Of a stretch of DNA of 64,000 nucleotides, positions 43,530-51,853 are shown one piece after another. Under the pieces are notes generated by a model that was given only the letters and a program-made list of their open reading frames with translations, was not told the DNA's origin and ran no database searches. This DNA comes from Ardenticatenaceae bacterium (lineage in GTDB: Bacteria > Chloroflexota > Anaerolineae > Promineifilales > Promineifilaceae), in contig JACKBN010000020.1 in the NCBI GenBank assembly GCA_020634565.1, positions 1 to 64,000 of the forward strand, written 5' to 3'. Positions within the stretch are counted from its first letter, which is position 1, and every line of letters begins with the position of its first letter. The position numbers and the translations under genes are program-made.

Positions 43530-44750
43530 TCACTCATACCGCAGTGCTTCAATCGGCCGTAACCCAGCGGCCCGCCAGGCCGGATAAATGCCAAACGCCA
43601 GACCCACGCCAGCAGCAAACCCGGTGGCCAGCAGCACCGTGCTCGCTTCGACAACCGGCTCGATATCCAGCGCCGGGCCGGTGACAGAAGCAATCAGTAC
43701 GCCCAAGGTGATGCCCAAAGCGCCACCCAACAGGCTCAGCAGCAGCGACTCCAGCAAAAACTGGGCGAGAATATCCCGCTTGAGGGCCCCCACTGCCTTG
43801 CGGATGCCAATCTCTCGCGTCCGTTCCGTTACGCTTACCAGCATGATGTTCATAATGCCGATGCCGCCCACCAGCAGCGAAATGCCGGCGATGGCGCCGA
43901 GGAAGGCCGTCAGCGTGGCCGTGACTGTATCAAAGGTGGCAATCAGGTCTGTCTGGCTGAAGATGGAAAAATCATCTTCGCCAGCGTAAGCAATGCGGTG
44001 TTCCTCGCGTAGAATGTCCGTTACCTGAGTGATGGCCGCATCTGTTTGATCTTCGCTGACAACCTGAGCCAGGATGCTGTTGACCGCTTTGTCGCCGCTG
44101 CGGGTGCGCGTGGGATACAGGCGGCTTTGCGCCGTGGAGATGGGAATGTAGACCGTTTCGTCTGGGCTGTTGCCCAGGCCCAGGCCCTGCTGAGCCAAAA
44201 CGCCCACCACTTCATAGCTGACGCCGCTGATTTTGACCGATTTGCCTACCGGGTACTCGTCGCCAAATAGCTCGGTCACCACGTTGGAACCCAGTACCGC
44301 CACGCGGGCGCTGGTTTCGATGTCGTTGTCGGTGAGACCATCGCCCGCCGTGAAGTCGGTCAGGTTGGTGAGGGCAAAGTAGTTGGCAGTGACGCCATTG
44401 ACGGATTGTGAGGCAGAGCCGCCTGCGTAAACAATTTCTTGCTGCCCGGCAACGCTGGCACCCACCTGGGCAATGTCTGGCGCATAGAGCGGGTCAGACA
44501 GCGCATCAACATCATCCAGGCTCAGCGAGGGCAGGCCGCCGCTGTTTTCTAGGTCGGTGCTGATGGTGAGCAGGTTGGAGCCGATGCTCTGGATTTCACT
44601 GGTGACAGAGGCGCTGACGCCGCTGCCAATGGCCATCAAGGCAATCACGGCCGCTACGCCAATAATCACGCCCAGCATGGTCAAAATTGCTCGCATTTTG
44701 TTGGCCATCAAGCTATCAACGGCCGTTAAAAAACTTTCTGAAAGATTCAT
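43530..44750 (-). CDS. MacB-like ABC transporter permease
   Basis: 406 residues: N-terminal transmembrane helix (LTMLGVIIGVAAVIALMAIG at about 24-43), a large outer MacB periplasmic core domain (about 45-270) and a C-terminal FtsX domain with three helices, including IAGISLLVGGIGIMNIMLVS and RTREIGIRKAVGA. The ATPase is a separate gene here, unlike E. coli MacB. With the two adaptors it should form a mechanotransmission-type exporter for a drug, peptide or lipid. Confidence 0.92.
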   Translation of the reverse strand: MNLSESFLTAVDSLMANKMRAILTMLGVIIGVAAVIALMAIGSGVSASVTSEIQSIGSNLLTISTDLENSGGLPSLSLDDVDALSDPLYAPDIAQVGASVAGQQEIVYAGGSASQSVNGVTANYFALTNLTDFTAGDGLTDNDIETSARVAVLGSNVVTELFGDEYPVGKSVKISGVSYEVVGVLAQQGLGLGNSPDETVYIPISTAQSRLYPTRTRSGDKAVNSILAQVVSEDQTDAAITQVTDILREEHRIAYAGEDDFSIFSQTDLIATFDTVTATLTAFLGAIAGISLLVGGIGIMNIMLVSVTERTREIGIRKAVGALKRDILAQFLLESLLLSLLGGALGITLGVLIASVTGPALDIEPVVEASTVLLATGFAAGVGLAFGIYPAWRAAGLRPIEALRYE

Positions 44751-44770
44751 GATTTCCTCTAAAAATTAGT

Positions 44771-44828
44771 CACAGATTTCGCAGATTACACAGATTTTTG
44801 ATACAAAATTGAATCTGCGAAATCTGTG
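44771..44828. repeat. Word repeat, family A, with perfect 17-bp arms
   Basis: CACAGATTTCGCAGATT (44771-44787) and AATCTGCGAAATCTGTG (44812-44828) are exact complements with a 24-nt loop, filling the spacer between ATPase and permease genes. It could modulate expression within the operon. Confidence 0.8.
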
Positions 44829-44830
44829 GA

Positions 44831-45499
44831 TTATAAATGCTCCACGATCACGCCGTCGCGAATCCAGATGGTGCGTTGGGCGTGTTCGGCCACTTCGGGG
44901 TCGTGGGTGATCATCACAATGGTCATTCCCTTGGCGTGCAGGTCCTTGAAGATGTTCAGGATTTCTTCACCCGATTGGGTATCCAGCGCGCCGGTTGGCT
45001 CGTCGGCCAGGATGATGCTGGGGGTGGTTGCCAGGGCGCGGGCGATAGCCACACGCTGCTGCTGCCCACCAGACAGTTCGTCTGGTTTGTGGTCGATTCG
45101 TTGGCCTAACCCTACGGCCGTTAATGCTTCTTTGGCTCGTTCTAAGCGTTCGGAACGGCCGTAACCGCCATACATCAAAGGCAGGGCGACTTGTTTTTCG
45201 GCCGTGGTGCGCGGCAGCAAATTAAACTGCTGGAAGACAAAACCAATGCGCTGGTTGCGTACTTTGGCTTGCTCATCGTCGCTCATCTGGCTGACGTCGA
45301 TGCCGTCCAGCGTGTAGCGCCCGCCGGATGGGATATCCAGACAGCCAATCACGTTCATCAGCGTGCTTTTGCCCGAGCCAGACGGCCCCATGATGGCCAC
45401 AAATTCGCCTTCGTTGATGGTCAGGTCCACGCCGCGCAGGGCATGTACCATCATCTCACCCATCTCGTATGACTTGGTAATGTTGGTTAGTTCAATCAT
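44831..45499 (-). CDS. ABC transporter ATP-binding protein (MacB/LolD type)
   Basis: 222 residues: Walker A GPSGSGKST at 38-46, Q-loop FQQFNLLPRTTAEKQVALPL, signature LSGGQQQR, Walker B IILADEPTGALD and switch His in MITHDPEVAEHA. The start is ATG 45499 (MIELTNITKSYEMGEMMVHA) with AGGAACG upstream; the 11-codon extension in frame is not needed. It energises the MacB-like permease. Confidence 0.95.
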   Translation of the reverse strand: MIELTNITKSYEMGEMMVHALRGVDLTINEGEFVAIMGPSGSGKSTLMNVIGCLDIPSGGRYTLDGIDVSQMSDDEQAKVRNQRIGFVFQQFNLLPRTTAEKQVALPLMYGGYGRSERLERAKEALTAVGLGQRIDHKPDELSGGQQQRVAIARALATTPSIILADEPTGALDTQSGEEILNIFKDLHAKGMTIVMITHDPEVAEHAQRTIWIRDGVIVEHL

Positions 45500-45517
45500 T
45501 TTACGTTCCTGATTCTT

Positions 45518-45573
45518 ATCAACAGATTTCACAGATTAAAAAGATTAAATCTGTAAAATCTGCGAAATCTTTG
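45518..45573. repeat. Word repeat, family A
   Basis: AACAGATTTCACAGATT faces AATCTGTAAAATCTGCGAAA in the spacer between the second adaptor gene and the ATPase gene. Confidence 0.7.
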
Positions 45574-45586
45574 ATTCTTTCCTTTC

Positions 45587-47206
45587 TTAATTTCCGCTGA
45601 ACGGACCATTACCGGGCGTAAACAAATCATCCACGGGAACGGCCGTTTCAATCAACAGTTCATCTCCAGCGGTTAAGCCGCTGGTAATTTGCGTATATTC
45701 ATCATCGCGCAGGCCGATGGTCACTTCAATCACCTCGCCGTCGGCGCGGGTCACATAAAATTTGTCAGCGGCGCGATCCTGAGTGATGGCGCGGTTGGGC
45801 ACCAGCAGCACGTCGCTGCGCTGGGCGGTGATCAGGTTCGCATTGGCCGTCATGCCGACGCGGATGGGCAGGTTGGTGTCGCCCAGCGCCAGGTAAACGG
45901 CGTAGGTAACCAGCCCGCTGCCCTGGGAAGCCGTGTTGCGTGGCGCAATCGAAACCACCGTGGCCTCAATTTCTTCGTCCGGCCAGGTTTCCAGGGTGAT
46001 GACGGCCTGTTGGTCCAGAATGATGTTGCTGATGTCTACCTCGTCCACATCCAGCACCAGCTCCAGGCTGTCGGGATTAAACATCTCGACCACCACGCCG
46101 CTGGCCTGCTCGCCGATGCTGACGTTTACGGCCGTAATCACCCCGGCATATGGCGCGGTCAACGTGGCGTTGGCCAGATTTTGCTCGGCGCGGGCCAGAT
46201 TGGTTTGCGCCTGGATGAGTTGCGCCTCAGCAATGGCAATTTGCTCGTCGGAGGCGCCGCGCACCAGCCGATCCAGCGTGGCTTCCGCTGAGGCCAGCGT
46301 CGCTTCGGCCTGGGCAATTTGCACGTCGGAGGCGCCTTCTTGCACCTGTTGTAGACGCAGTTCGGCCGTTTTCAGTGAAGCTGAGGCCAGACTCACCGAT
46401 GCCTGGGCAGCGGCAATCGAGTTTGGATCGCCGTTGAGCAGTTCGTTCAGCGTTTCCTGGGCGGCTTGTAGTTCGGCGTTGGCTTGCAAAGCGGCCGTTC
46501 GTGCCGCTAGTTCCATGTTCGCCAGCTGATCTTCAGAGATGTAGTCGTTTTCCGTTACCAAAACGGTGCTGTGCTGCTCGGCGGCTTGCGTAGCGGCCGT
46601 TTGGGCCAGTTCCAGCTGAATTTGGGCGGCGGCGATCGCTTCGGCATCGGCTGCGGCTCTCAAGTCAGACAGGCGAGCGTAGGCGGCGTTAAGTTCTGCC
46701 TGAGCCGCCTGGACATCGGCTTCGGCAGCAGCGATGTCGTTGGCATTGGGGCCGTCCAGTAAATCAGCCAGATTGGCTTCGGCGCTGGCGACGCTGGCTT
46801 CGGCGGCGGCCAAATCAGCCTCGGTGGCGGGTTCTTGCAGCGTGTCCAGGTTGGTTTCCTGAATGATGACGGCTTGGGTAGCATTGGCGACATCGCGTTC
46901 GAGAGCGGCCGTTTCCAGCTGCAAAAGTGGTTGTCCGGCGGTGACGGAATCACCCACCGCCACGTAGATTTCCGCTACCGTGCCGCCGCGCAGCAGCGCG
47001 AGAGCGGCCGTTTGCTCGGCCTCAATGTTGCCGCTGGCGGTGGCGCTGGCTGATAAATCGCCGATGAAAGCGGTGACGATGTCACCGGTTTGCGGCTCCT
47101 GTGCGGCGGCGCTGCGCTGTCCCTGCTGCACAAAAAACAGGGCGGTGATGAGCGCTAATGTGCCAATGCCAATTAAAAACCATCTGCTTCGTAGTAACTT
47201 TTTCAT
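45587..47206 (-). CDS. HlyD/MacA-type membrane fusion protein (adaptor 2)
   Basis: 539 residues. ATG 47206 (MKKLLRSRWF) is preceded by AAGGA; an upstream extension covering the end of the first adaptor is spurious. One N-terminal membrane helix (about 10-27), then the barrel-sandwich hybrid split around a very long Ala-rich helical hairpin with repeated units (EASVASAEANLADLLDGP, EATLASAEATLDRLVRGA), then beta-barrel and C-terminal domains (ITAVNVSIGEQASG, VLLVPNRAITQD). Paralog of the neighbouring lipoprotein adaptor. Confidence 0.9.
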   Translation of the reverse strand: MKKLLRSRWFLIGIGTLALITALFFVQQGQRSAAAQEPQTGDIVTAFIGDLSASATASGNIEAEQTAALALLRGGTVAEIYVAVGDSVTAGQPLLQLETAALERDVANATQAVIIQETNLDTLQEPATEADLAAAEASVASAEANLADLLDGPNANDIAAAEADVQAAQAELNAAYARLSDLRAAADAEAIAAAQIQLELAQTAATQAAEQHSTVLVTENDYISEDQLANMELAARTAALQANAELQAAQETLNELLNGDPNSIAAAQASVSLASASLKTAELRLQQVQEGASDVQIAQAEATLASAEATLDRLVRGASDEQIAIAEAQLIQAQTNLARAEQNLANATLTAPYAGVITAVNVSIGEQASGVVVEMFNPDSLELVLDVDEVDISNIILDQQAVITLETWPDEEIEATVVSIAPRNTASQGSGLVTYAVYLALGDTNLPIRVGMTANANLITAQRSDVLLVPNRAITQDRAADKFYVTRADGEVIEVTIGLRDDEYTQITSGLTAGDELLIETAVPVDDLFTPGNGPFSGN

Positions 47207-47219
47207 GAGATTATTCCTT

Positions 47220-48767
47220 TTACCCGCCAAACGGTCCTGGTCGGTTGAATTCTTCAGTTGGCTGGCTGCTGACGAGGCGCAAGACGTCGCCTTCGACCAG
47301 GCCAGCGGTAATTTGCGTGTTTTCGCCGTCGCGCAGGCCAATCGACACTTCCACCTGGCGGAAGCTGCCGTCCGACTGCTGTACATCGACAAAATATTTG
47401 CCTGCGGCGCGGTCGGGCGTGATGGCGGCGTTGGGCACCAGCAGCACGTCTTCGCGTTGGGCTGTAATCAGGTTGGCGTTGGCCGTCAGGCCGATGAGCG
47501 TGGGCAGGTCGTCGGCCTGGTAAGCCAGGTGCACCTCGTAGGTGACCAGCGCGCTGTTTTGGTTGCTGGCGCTGGGGGCGATGGTCACGATTTCGCTGTC
47601 GAATTCGCGCTCCGGCCACGCTTCCAGCGTCACAATGGCGGGCTGACCGACGTCGAAGCTGCCAATGTCTACCTCATCCACACTCAGGACCAGCTCCAGG
47701 CTGCTGCTGTCTACCAGCTCCACCACGGGGCCGCTGGCAATTTCACCTTCGCTGACGTAAACGGCCGTTACTACCCCGGCAAATGGGGCCACAATCGAGG
47801 CGTCGGCCAACGCTTCTTGCGCCTCAGCCAGCGTCAGTTCCGCTTGGGCGACTTCTGCTTCGGCAGCACGGATTTCTTCGGTAGTGGGGCCAGCCTGTAA
47901 ATTGGACAAATTGGCCTGGGCTTGAGCAACGGCCGCTTCTGCATTGGCGATATTGGCGGCTGTGGCACCGGCCAGCGTGCTGTCCAGATCGATCTGGCTG
48001 CCAGCGACGCGGGCATTGGCGGCAGCGACGCTGCTTTGCGCGGCGTTGGTGCTGGGGCCAGCTTGCAGCGTATCCAGCTGCGCTTGAGCGTTGGCTACGG
48101 CTTGTTCAGCTTGCAGCCGCGCCTGGTGATTGGCCTCATTCGGGTTGTCTTCGTTGATTTCGATGGCGCGATCCAGCTGCTGCTGTGCGGCCAGCAAGTT
48201 TGCTTCGGCGGCGGTAATTTGGGATTGGCTAATGCTGCTCTGGCTGTTGTTCAAATCGGCAACGGAGGCATTGAGTTGGGCCTGAGCGGAGGCAACGGCC
48301 GTTTCGCCAAGTGCGATTTCTGTTTCTGTGGGGCCAGCTAACAGATTGTCTAGCTGAGTTTGGGCGCTGGCCAGGGCGGCCTGGGCGCTGGCAATTTCGG
48401 CGTCGGTGGCTGGAGCTAGCAAATTATCCAGACGGGCCTGAGCCAGCACCACCGTTTGGGCGGCGTTGTCTACAGTAAATTGCAAATCGGTGCTGTCTAG
48501 CTGGACCAGCAGATCGCCGGGCTGGACGACATCGCCCAGCCGCACGGCCACGGTGGTGACGCGAGCGGGGCTGCTGGCAGTGAGTACCGCCTCGCGCTGG
48601 GGCAGTACCTGCCCGCTGGCCGTGGCGCTGGCTGATAGATCGCCGATGGTGGCAACGGCCGTTTCTGTCTCTGGCGCGGCGCTGGAATTGGTGGCGGTGC
48701 AGCTAATCAGCAGCGCGGCCAAAATGGTGAAGACTGTGCCCAGGGCCAGCCATCTTTTTTTGTTCAT
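47220..48767 (-). CDS. HlyD/MacA-type membrane fusion lipoprotein (adaptor 1)
   Basis: 515 residues. ATG 48767 (MNKKRWLALG) with GGAG upstream. The signal peptide ends in ALLISC, a lipobox, so the mature protein is a lipid-anchored adaptor. The same architecture as adaptor 2, with hairpin repeats of about 36 residues (LDNLLAPATDAEI, LDNLLAGPTETEI, LSNLQAGPTTEEI) and closing ITAGLVEGDVLRLV. First gene of the exporter operon. A Gram-positive-like or monoderm envelope would not need an outer-membrane channel; none is encoded here. Confidence 0.9.
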   Translation of the reverse strand: MNKKRWLALGTVFTILAALLISCTATNSSAAPETETAVATIGDLSASATASGQVLPQREAVLTASSPARVTTVAVRLGDVVQPGDLLVQLDSTDLQFTVDNAAQTVVLAQARLDNLLAPATDAEIASAQAALASAQTQLDNLLAGPTETEIALGETAVASAQAQLNASVADLNNSQSSISQSQITAAEANLLAAQQQLDRAIEINEDNPNEANHQARLQAEQAVANAQAQLDTLQAGPSTNAAQSSVAAANARVAGSQIDLDSTLAGATAANIANAEAAVAQAQANLSNLQAGPTTEEIRAAEAEVAQAELTLAEAQEALADASIVAPFAGVVTAVYVSEGEIASGPVVELVDSSSLELVLSVDEVDIGSFDVGQPAIVTLEAWPEREFDSEIVTIAPSASNQNSALVTYEVHLAYQADDLPTLIGLTANANLITAQREDVLLVPNAAITPDRAAGKYFVDVQQSDGSFRQVEVSIGLRDGENTQITAGLVEGDVLRLVSSQPTEEFNRPGPFGG

Positions 48768-48793
48768 CGTGATGCTCCTCAAGATTTCGTTGA

Positions 48794-48886
48794 GACCGGA
48801 CAGGTTTACTGCGTTGGCTGCTGGAGAAGATATTTTGCTCGGCAAAGTTTCTGAAGTGAGACGTTGCTTTGTAAACCTGTCGGGTC
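48794..48886. repeat. Word repeat, family F, in the adaptor 1 upstream region
   Basis: GACCGGACAGGTTTAC (48794-48809) and GTAAACCTGTCGGGTC (48871-48886) pair with one mismatch, bracketing GGCAAAGTTTCTG as in the copy at 604-695. It lies just upstream of the exporter operon. The remainder of the 360-nt gap to 49128 shows no credible gene. Confidence 0.65.
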
Positions 48887-49071
48887 TTGTAAATTTCGTA
48901 TGATGAACAGTTTAGCGGGCGAATCTGGAGAAGTTATGGAGAAGTGTGGTAGATAGTTTGCAAATGATGCCGGTTGGGCGACAGCGTGAGAAGGGCAGCA
49001 ACTGCCGGTCGCCGTTTGGGGGAAACGGCCGTAACCAATTCATGGTTTTCAAGTGCTCGGAGGTCACCAAT

Positions 49072-49116
49072 AGGGCGACGCACATCTGTGGTGTTTTGCT
49101 ACAAGTGCGTCGCCCT
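49072..49116 (-). terminator. Perfect 12-bp hairpin after the SET gene
   Basis: AGGGCGACGCAC (49072-49083) pairs exactly with GTGCGTCGCCCT (49105-49116), and the loop has further partial pairing. It sits 12 nt past the SET gene stop. There is no clear U tract, so it is a weak terminator or a repeat. Confidence 0.5.
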
Positions 49117-49128
49117 GACTCAAGGTGG

Positions 49129-49725
49129 TTAGGCGGGATGGGTTGGGGTGTTGTGCAGGGCCTGAACGGAGCGGAAGTTGCCTAGCGCCAGATCTTGGGT
49201 AACGGCCGTTTGTGTTTCTTCGTCCAGGTAGCGCCAGAGGGGCTGTTCCAGACTGTTGAGCTGGCCCAGGGCGGCGCTGAGTTGGGCATCCCATTGGTGA
49301 ACGAGGGCGGTGAAGTCAGACGGCCGTATGCTGCCACGGCAGGCCGCATGGCCACAGGCGCAGGGCATGTCGTAGGGCAGATTGAATTGGCCGTAATCAT
49401 CGGTGATTTCTTCGCCTGGCTGGATGTCGCGCACGGCAATCTCAAAGCCGTAGCCGGTGCTCAGGGCATTACTCTGACAGCTGTGGTTTACGTATCGGGC
49501 AATGTCCCAGCTCAGCAGGCGAGAGCCGTCTTTTTCAACCGTGCTGTACTTGTCCAGAATGGGCTGGTAGATGTCGGCGGTAAGCAGGGGGTGGTCGGCG
49601 GGAAGAACAATTTCCAGTGCATCCTGGACGTAAACGATGGTGCCTTGGGGGATGAAGGTGGTGGCAAAAACGCCAAAGCCAATCGAGGGGCTGATGTAGC
49701 GTAATTCGGTTGCCGGATGAATCAT
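49129..49725 (-). CDS. SET-domain protein (putative protein-lysine methyltransferase)
   Basis: 198 residues, start ATG 49725 (MIHPATELRYIS); the 22-codon extension upstream is not needed. SET motifs: IGFGVFATTFIPQGTIVYV, the SAM-binding NHSCQSNA near residue 82, and EEITDDYGQFN, followed by a post-SET-like cysteine cluster CACGHAACRG. A C-terminal helical tail follows. Bacterial SET proteins are scattered and often acquired from eukaryotes or shared within phyla; the target protein is unknown. Stands alone. Confidence 0.85.
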   Translation of the reverse strand: MIHPATELRYISPSIGFGVFATTFIPQGTIVYVQDALEIVLPADHPLLTADIYQPILDKYSTVEKDGSRLLSWDIARYVNHSCQSNALSTGYGFEIAVRDIQPGEEITDDYGQFNLPYDMPCACGHAACRGSIRPSDFTALVHQWDAQLSAALGQLNSLEQPLWRYLDEETQTAVTQDLALGNFRSVQALHNTPTHPA

Positions 49726-49866
49726 AGAGTTGCTTGTCTTGCTCCTTGTTCTTGCAAAAGAACGAAAAAAGTTTCTCGCAGTATAGCGCAACTGAGGCGC
49801 TTTTCAAGCAATTTGGACGCAACGGGAACGGCCGTTTTTGCGTACAGTTTGCCAGGAGTGTGAGAA

Positions 49867-50307
49867 ATGATTAACCAATGGCGAACGCGTGAAGGTGATC
49901 TGTTTATGGCTTCGATTGTGGCTGGAATTCTGGCGGCTGGCGGGCTGATGTGGTTGTTTCGCCTGCACTTTTTTCTGGCGCTGATTGTCTTTTTAATCGT
50001 CTTTGTGTTTACCTTTGACCGGACGCGTCTTTACCACAAAACAATGGTGAAAGTGTTTGCCGCTTCCTTCGCAGATACGCGTCAAATTGTGCACAATGTC
50101 CTCAAGGAAAAAGGATTGCCGTTCTTGCCTATGGGCAGCGATCAATACCTGATCGAGGATGAGGTGAGCATTAAGTTGATGCCCTTTAATAAGCAAGGAT
50201 TTCAAGGAACGGCAGTTTCCCTCATTCCCCAAAACCACGAGAGCCAGCAACTCATCTTCAGCCTGCGCAACAAGCTGGATGAAGCCTTTCGTCCGCGTGG
50301 TTTGTGA
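49867..50307 (+). CDS. Membrane-anchored protein of unknown function
   Basis: 146 residues, ATG 49867 with AGGAG 8 nt upstream. Two adjacent hydrophobic helices at about 15-30 and 35-49 (FFLALIVFLIVFVFTF), then a soluble alpha/beta domain of about 95 residues (VKVFAASFADTRQIVHNVLK, SIKLMPFNKQGFQGTAVSLI). No family recognised. Convergent with the crtD-like gene 4 nt away. Confidence 0.6.
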   Translation: MINQWRTREGDLFMASIVAGILAAGGLMWLFRLHFFLALIVFLIVFVFTFDRTRLYHKTMVKVFAASFADTRQIVHNVLKEKGLPFLPMGSDQYLIEDEVSIKLMPFNKQGFQGTAVSLIPQNHESQQLIFSLRNKLDEAFRPRGL

Positions 50308-50311
50308 GACC

Positions 50312-51775
50312 CTACGCCAAATCTTCTAACACCAATTCAGCCGCCACCTTGCCGGAGAGTGTGACCATCGGGACGCCGCCGCCAGGGTGGGTGGTGCCCC
50401 CGGCAAAATAAAGCCCTGCAATTTGGTTGGAGCGGTTGTGCGGCCGTTTAAAAGCAGCCCAACGTGAATTTGGGGACGCGCCATACAGCGCTCCCTGCCA
50501 CGCGCCGCTGCCTGCGGCCAAATCGTGCGGCGTCAAAATCTGCTCGGTAACGATGTGATCTCGCACGTCAAAGCCAAAGTTAGCAATTTTTTGCAGGATG
50601 AGATCGCGGTAATTTTGTTGGTTCGTGTGCCAATCGAAACGGCCGTCTAGCGGCGGCGCGTTGACCAGCACAAACCAGTTTTCGCCACCCTCCGGCGCGT
50701 GCTCTGGGTCGGTTTTGCTGGTGATGGCGATGTAGATGGTGGGATCATCTGGCGGTTGGCCTTGCGCAAAGATGGCCTCAAATTCGGCCGGGTAATCCGG
50801 CGAGAAGAGTATGTTGTGGTGCGCCAGTTCGGGAAACTGCTTGTTGATGCCCAGCAGGAGGATGAAGCCGGAGCAAGATGGGTCGAATTGTGAATTGTGA
50901 ATGGTGGATTGTGAATTTTTAAGTAAGTGTTTTTGGGTGGTGGTGACGTCGAGGTTGCTGACGACGGCCGTTCCCTTTACTTTTTCCCCGTTTTCCAGGA
51001 TGAGGTGGGAGAAACGGCCGTTAACCACCCCGATTTCCTGCACGCCGCAGTTGGTATGAATCGTCACGCCCAGTTCCTTGGCCAGCCTGGCCATCGCCTG
51101 GGCAATGGCGTAGATGCCGCCGCGCGGGTACCAGACGCCGCCGTTCAGCTCCACGTGGGCGATGACGTTGAGTGTGGCCGGGGCCAGGTATGGGCTGCCG
51201 CCGACGTAGGTGGCAAAGCGGCCCAAAAGCTGCCGCAGCTCTGGCGATTGCACATGATTTTCAATCGCCTGCTGCATCGTGCGCAGGCCGTCAATCTTGA
51301 ACCAGTCTGGGAAGGGCACGCGCAGAAAACTGCGCCAGGTAGGTGGTCGGTCGTAGATGAAGACGGGGCCGGTGATGCGGTGAATTTGCTCAGCGTAGCG
51401 CAAATACTTCTCATAGCCAGCCACATCTTCTGCGGCGATTTTGCGGATTTGCGTGGCCATCGCTTCCGGGTTTTCCTTGGCGTCGAGGACGGTGCCGTTA
51501 GGGTAAAAGTATCGTGTCAGCGGATCGACGGGTTCGAGCGTGAGGTAATCTTCTAGGCGGCGTCCGGCGCTGGTGAATAGCTCCTCAAACACGTGCCGCA
51601 TGGTGATTACCGACGGGCCAATATCCCAGCGGAAGCCGTCGGCCTCGATTTGGCCCATCTTGCCACCCACTTGTGGGTTCTTTTCGTAAATCGTGACGCG
51701 CTGCCCGGCGGCCGCCAGCCGGATGGCTGTGCTCAGTCCGCCGATGCCTGCGCCGATGATGAGGATTTCGTTCAT
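50312..51775 (-). CDS. CrtI/CrtD-type carotenoid desaturase (second copy)
   Basis: A 487-residue FAD-dependent phytoene-desaturase-family protein: dinucleotide motif GAGIGGLSTAIRLAAAG near residue 7, and a C-terminal FAD motif LYFAGGTTHPGGGVPMV. The segment FATYVGGSPYLAPATLNVIA followed by GGIYAIAQAMARLAKELG resembles CrtD-type hydroxycarotenoid 3,4-desaturases more than CrtI. As CruF is encoded in the same operon, a role in desaturating a 1'-hydroxy carotenoid is plausible. A word repeat is translated at about residues 286-297. Confidence 0.8.
   Translation of the reverse strand: MNEILIIGAGIGGLSTAIRLAAAGQRVTIYEKNPQVGGKMGQIEADGFRWDIGPSVITMRHVFEELFTSAGRRLEDYLTLEPVDPLTRYFYPNGTVLDAKENPEAMATQIRKIAAEDVAGYEKYLRYAEQIHRITGPVFIYDRPPTWRSFLRVPFPDWFKIDGLRTMQQAIENHVQSPELRQLLGRFATYVGGSPYLAPATLNVIAHVELNGGVWYPRGGIYAIAQAMARLAKELGVTIHTNCGVQEIGVVNGRFSHLILENGEKVKGTAVVSNLDVTTTQKHLLKNSQSTIHNSQFDPSCSGFILLLGINKQFPELAHHNILFSPDYPAEFEAIFAQGQPPDDPTIYIAITSKTDPEHAPEGGENWFVLVNAPPLDGRFDWHTNQQNYRDLILQKIANFGFDVRDHIVTEQILTPHDLAAGSGAWQGALYGASPNSRWAAFKRPHNRSNQIAGLYFAGGTTHPGGGVPMVTLSGKVAAELVLEDLA
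50884..50920. repeat. Word repeat, family E (GTGAATTGTGAAT) inside the crtD-like gene
   Basis: GAATTGTGAATTGTGAATGG and TGGATTGTGAATTTTT, read on the minus strand as KNSQSTIHNSQF. Word structure matches the other palindromic families; it falls in a variable region where the paralogous CrtI has a similar-length but different segment. Confidence 0.5.
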
Positions 51776-51780
51776 AGGTA

Positions 51781-51853
51781 ATTGGGGAGATTGGAGACTG
51801 GAGATTGGAGATTAAAAAGTCTCCAGTTTCTAATCTCCAATCTCCAATCTCCT
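51781..51853. repeat. Word repeat, family C
   Basis: GGAGATTGGAGACTGGAGAT pairs with AATCTCCAATCTCCAATCTC around a short AAAAAGT centre, between the glycosyltransferase and the crtD-like gene. The repeat encodes the last residues of the glycosyltransferase (LEIGD) and its stop. Confidence 0.8.

Noticed and set aside
47207..47392. N-terminal extension of adaptor 2
   Set aside because: It lies in the first adaptor's gene in another frame; AAGGA before ATG 47206 and the following membrane helix mark the true start.
48946..49185. 79-codon plus-strand ORF in the gap before the SET gene
   Set aside because: Runs through a hairpin and into the SET gene antisense; no recognisable domain or ribosome-binding site.
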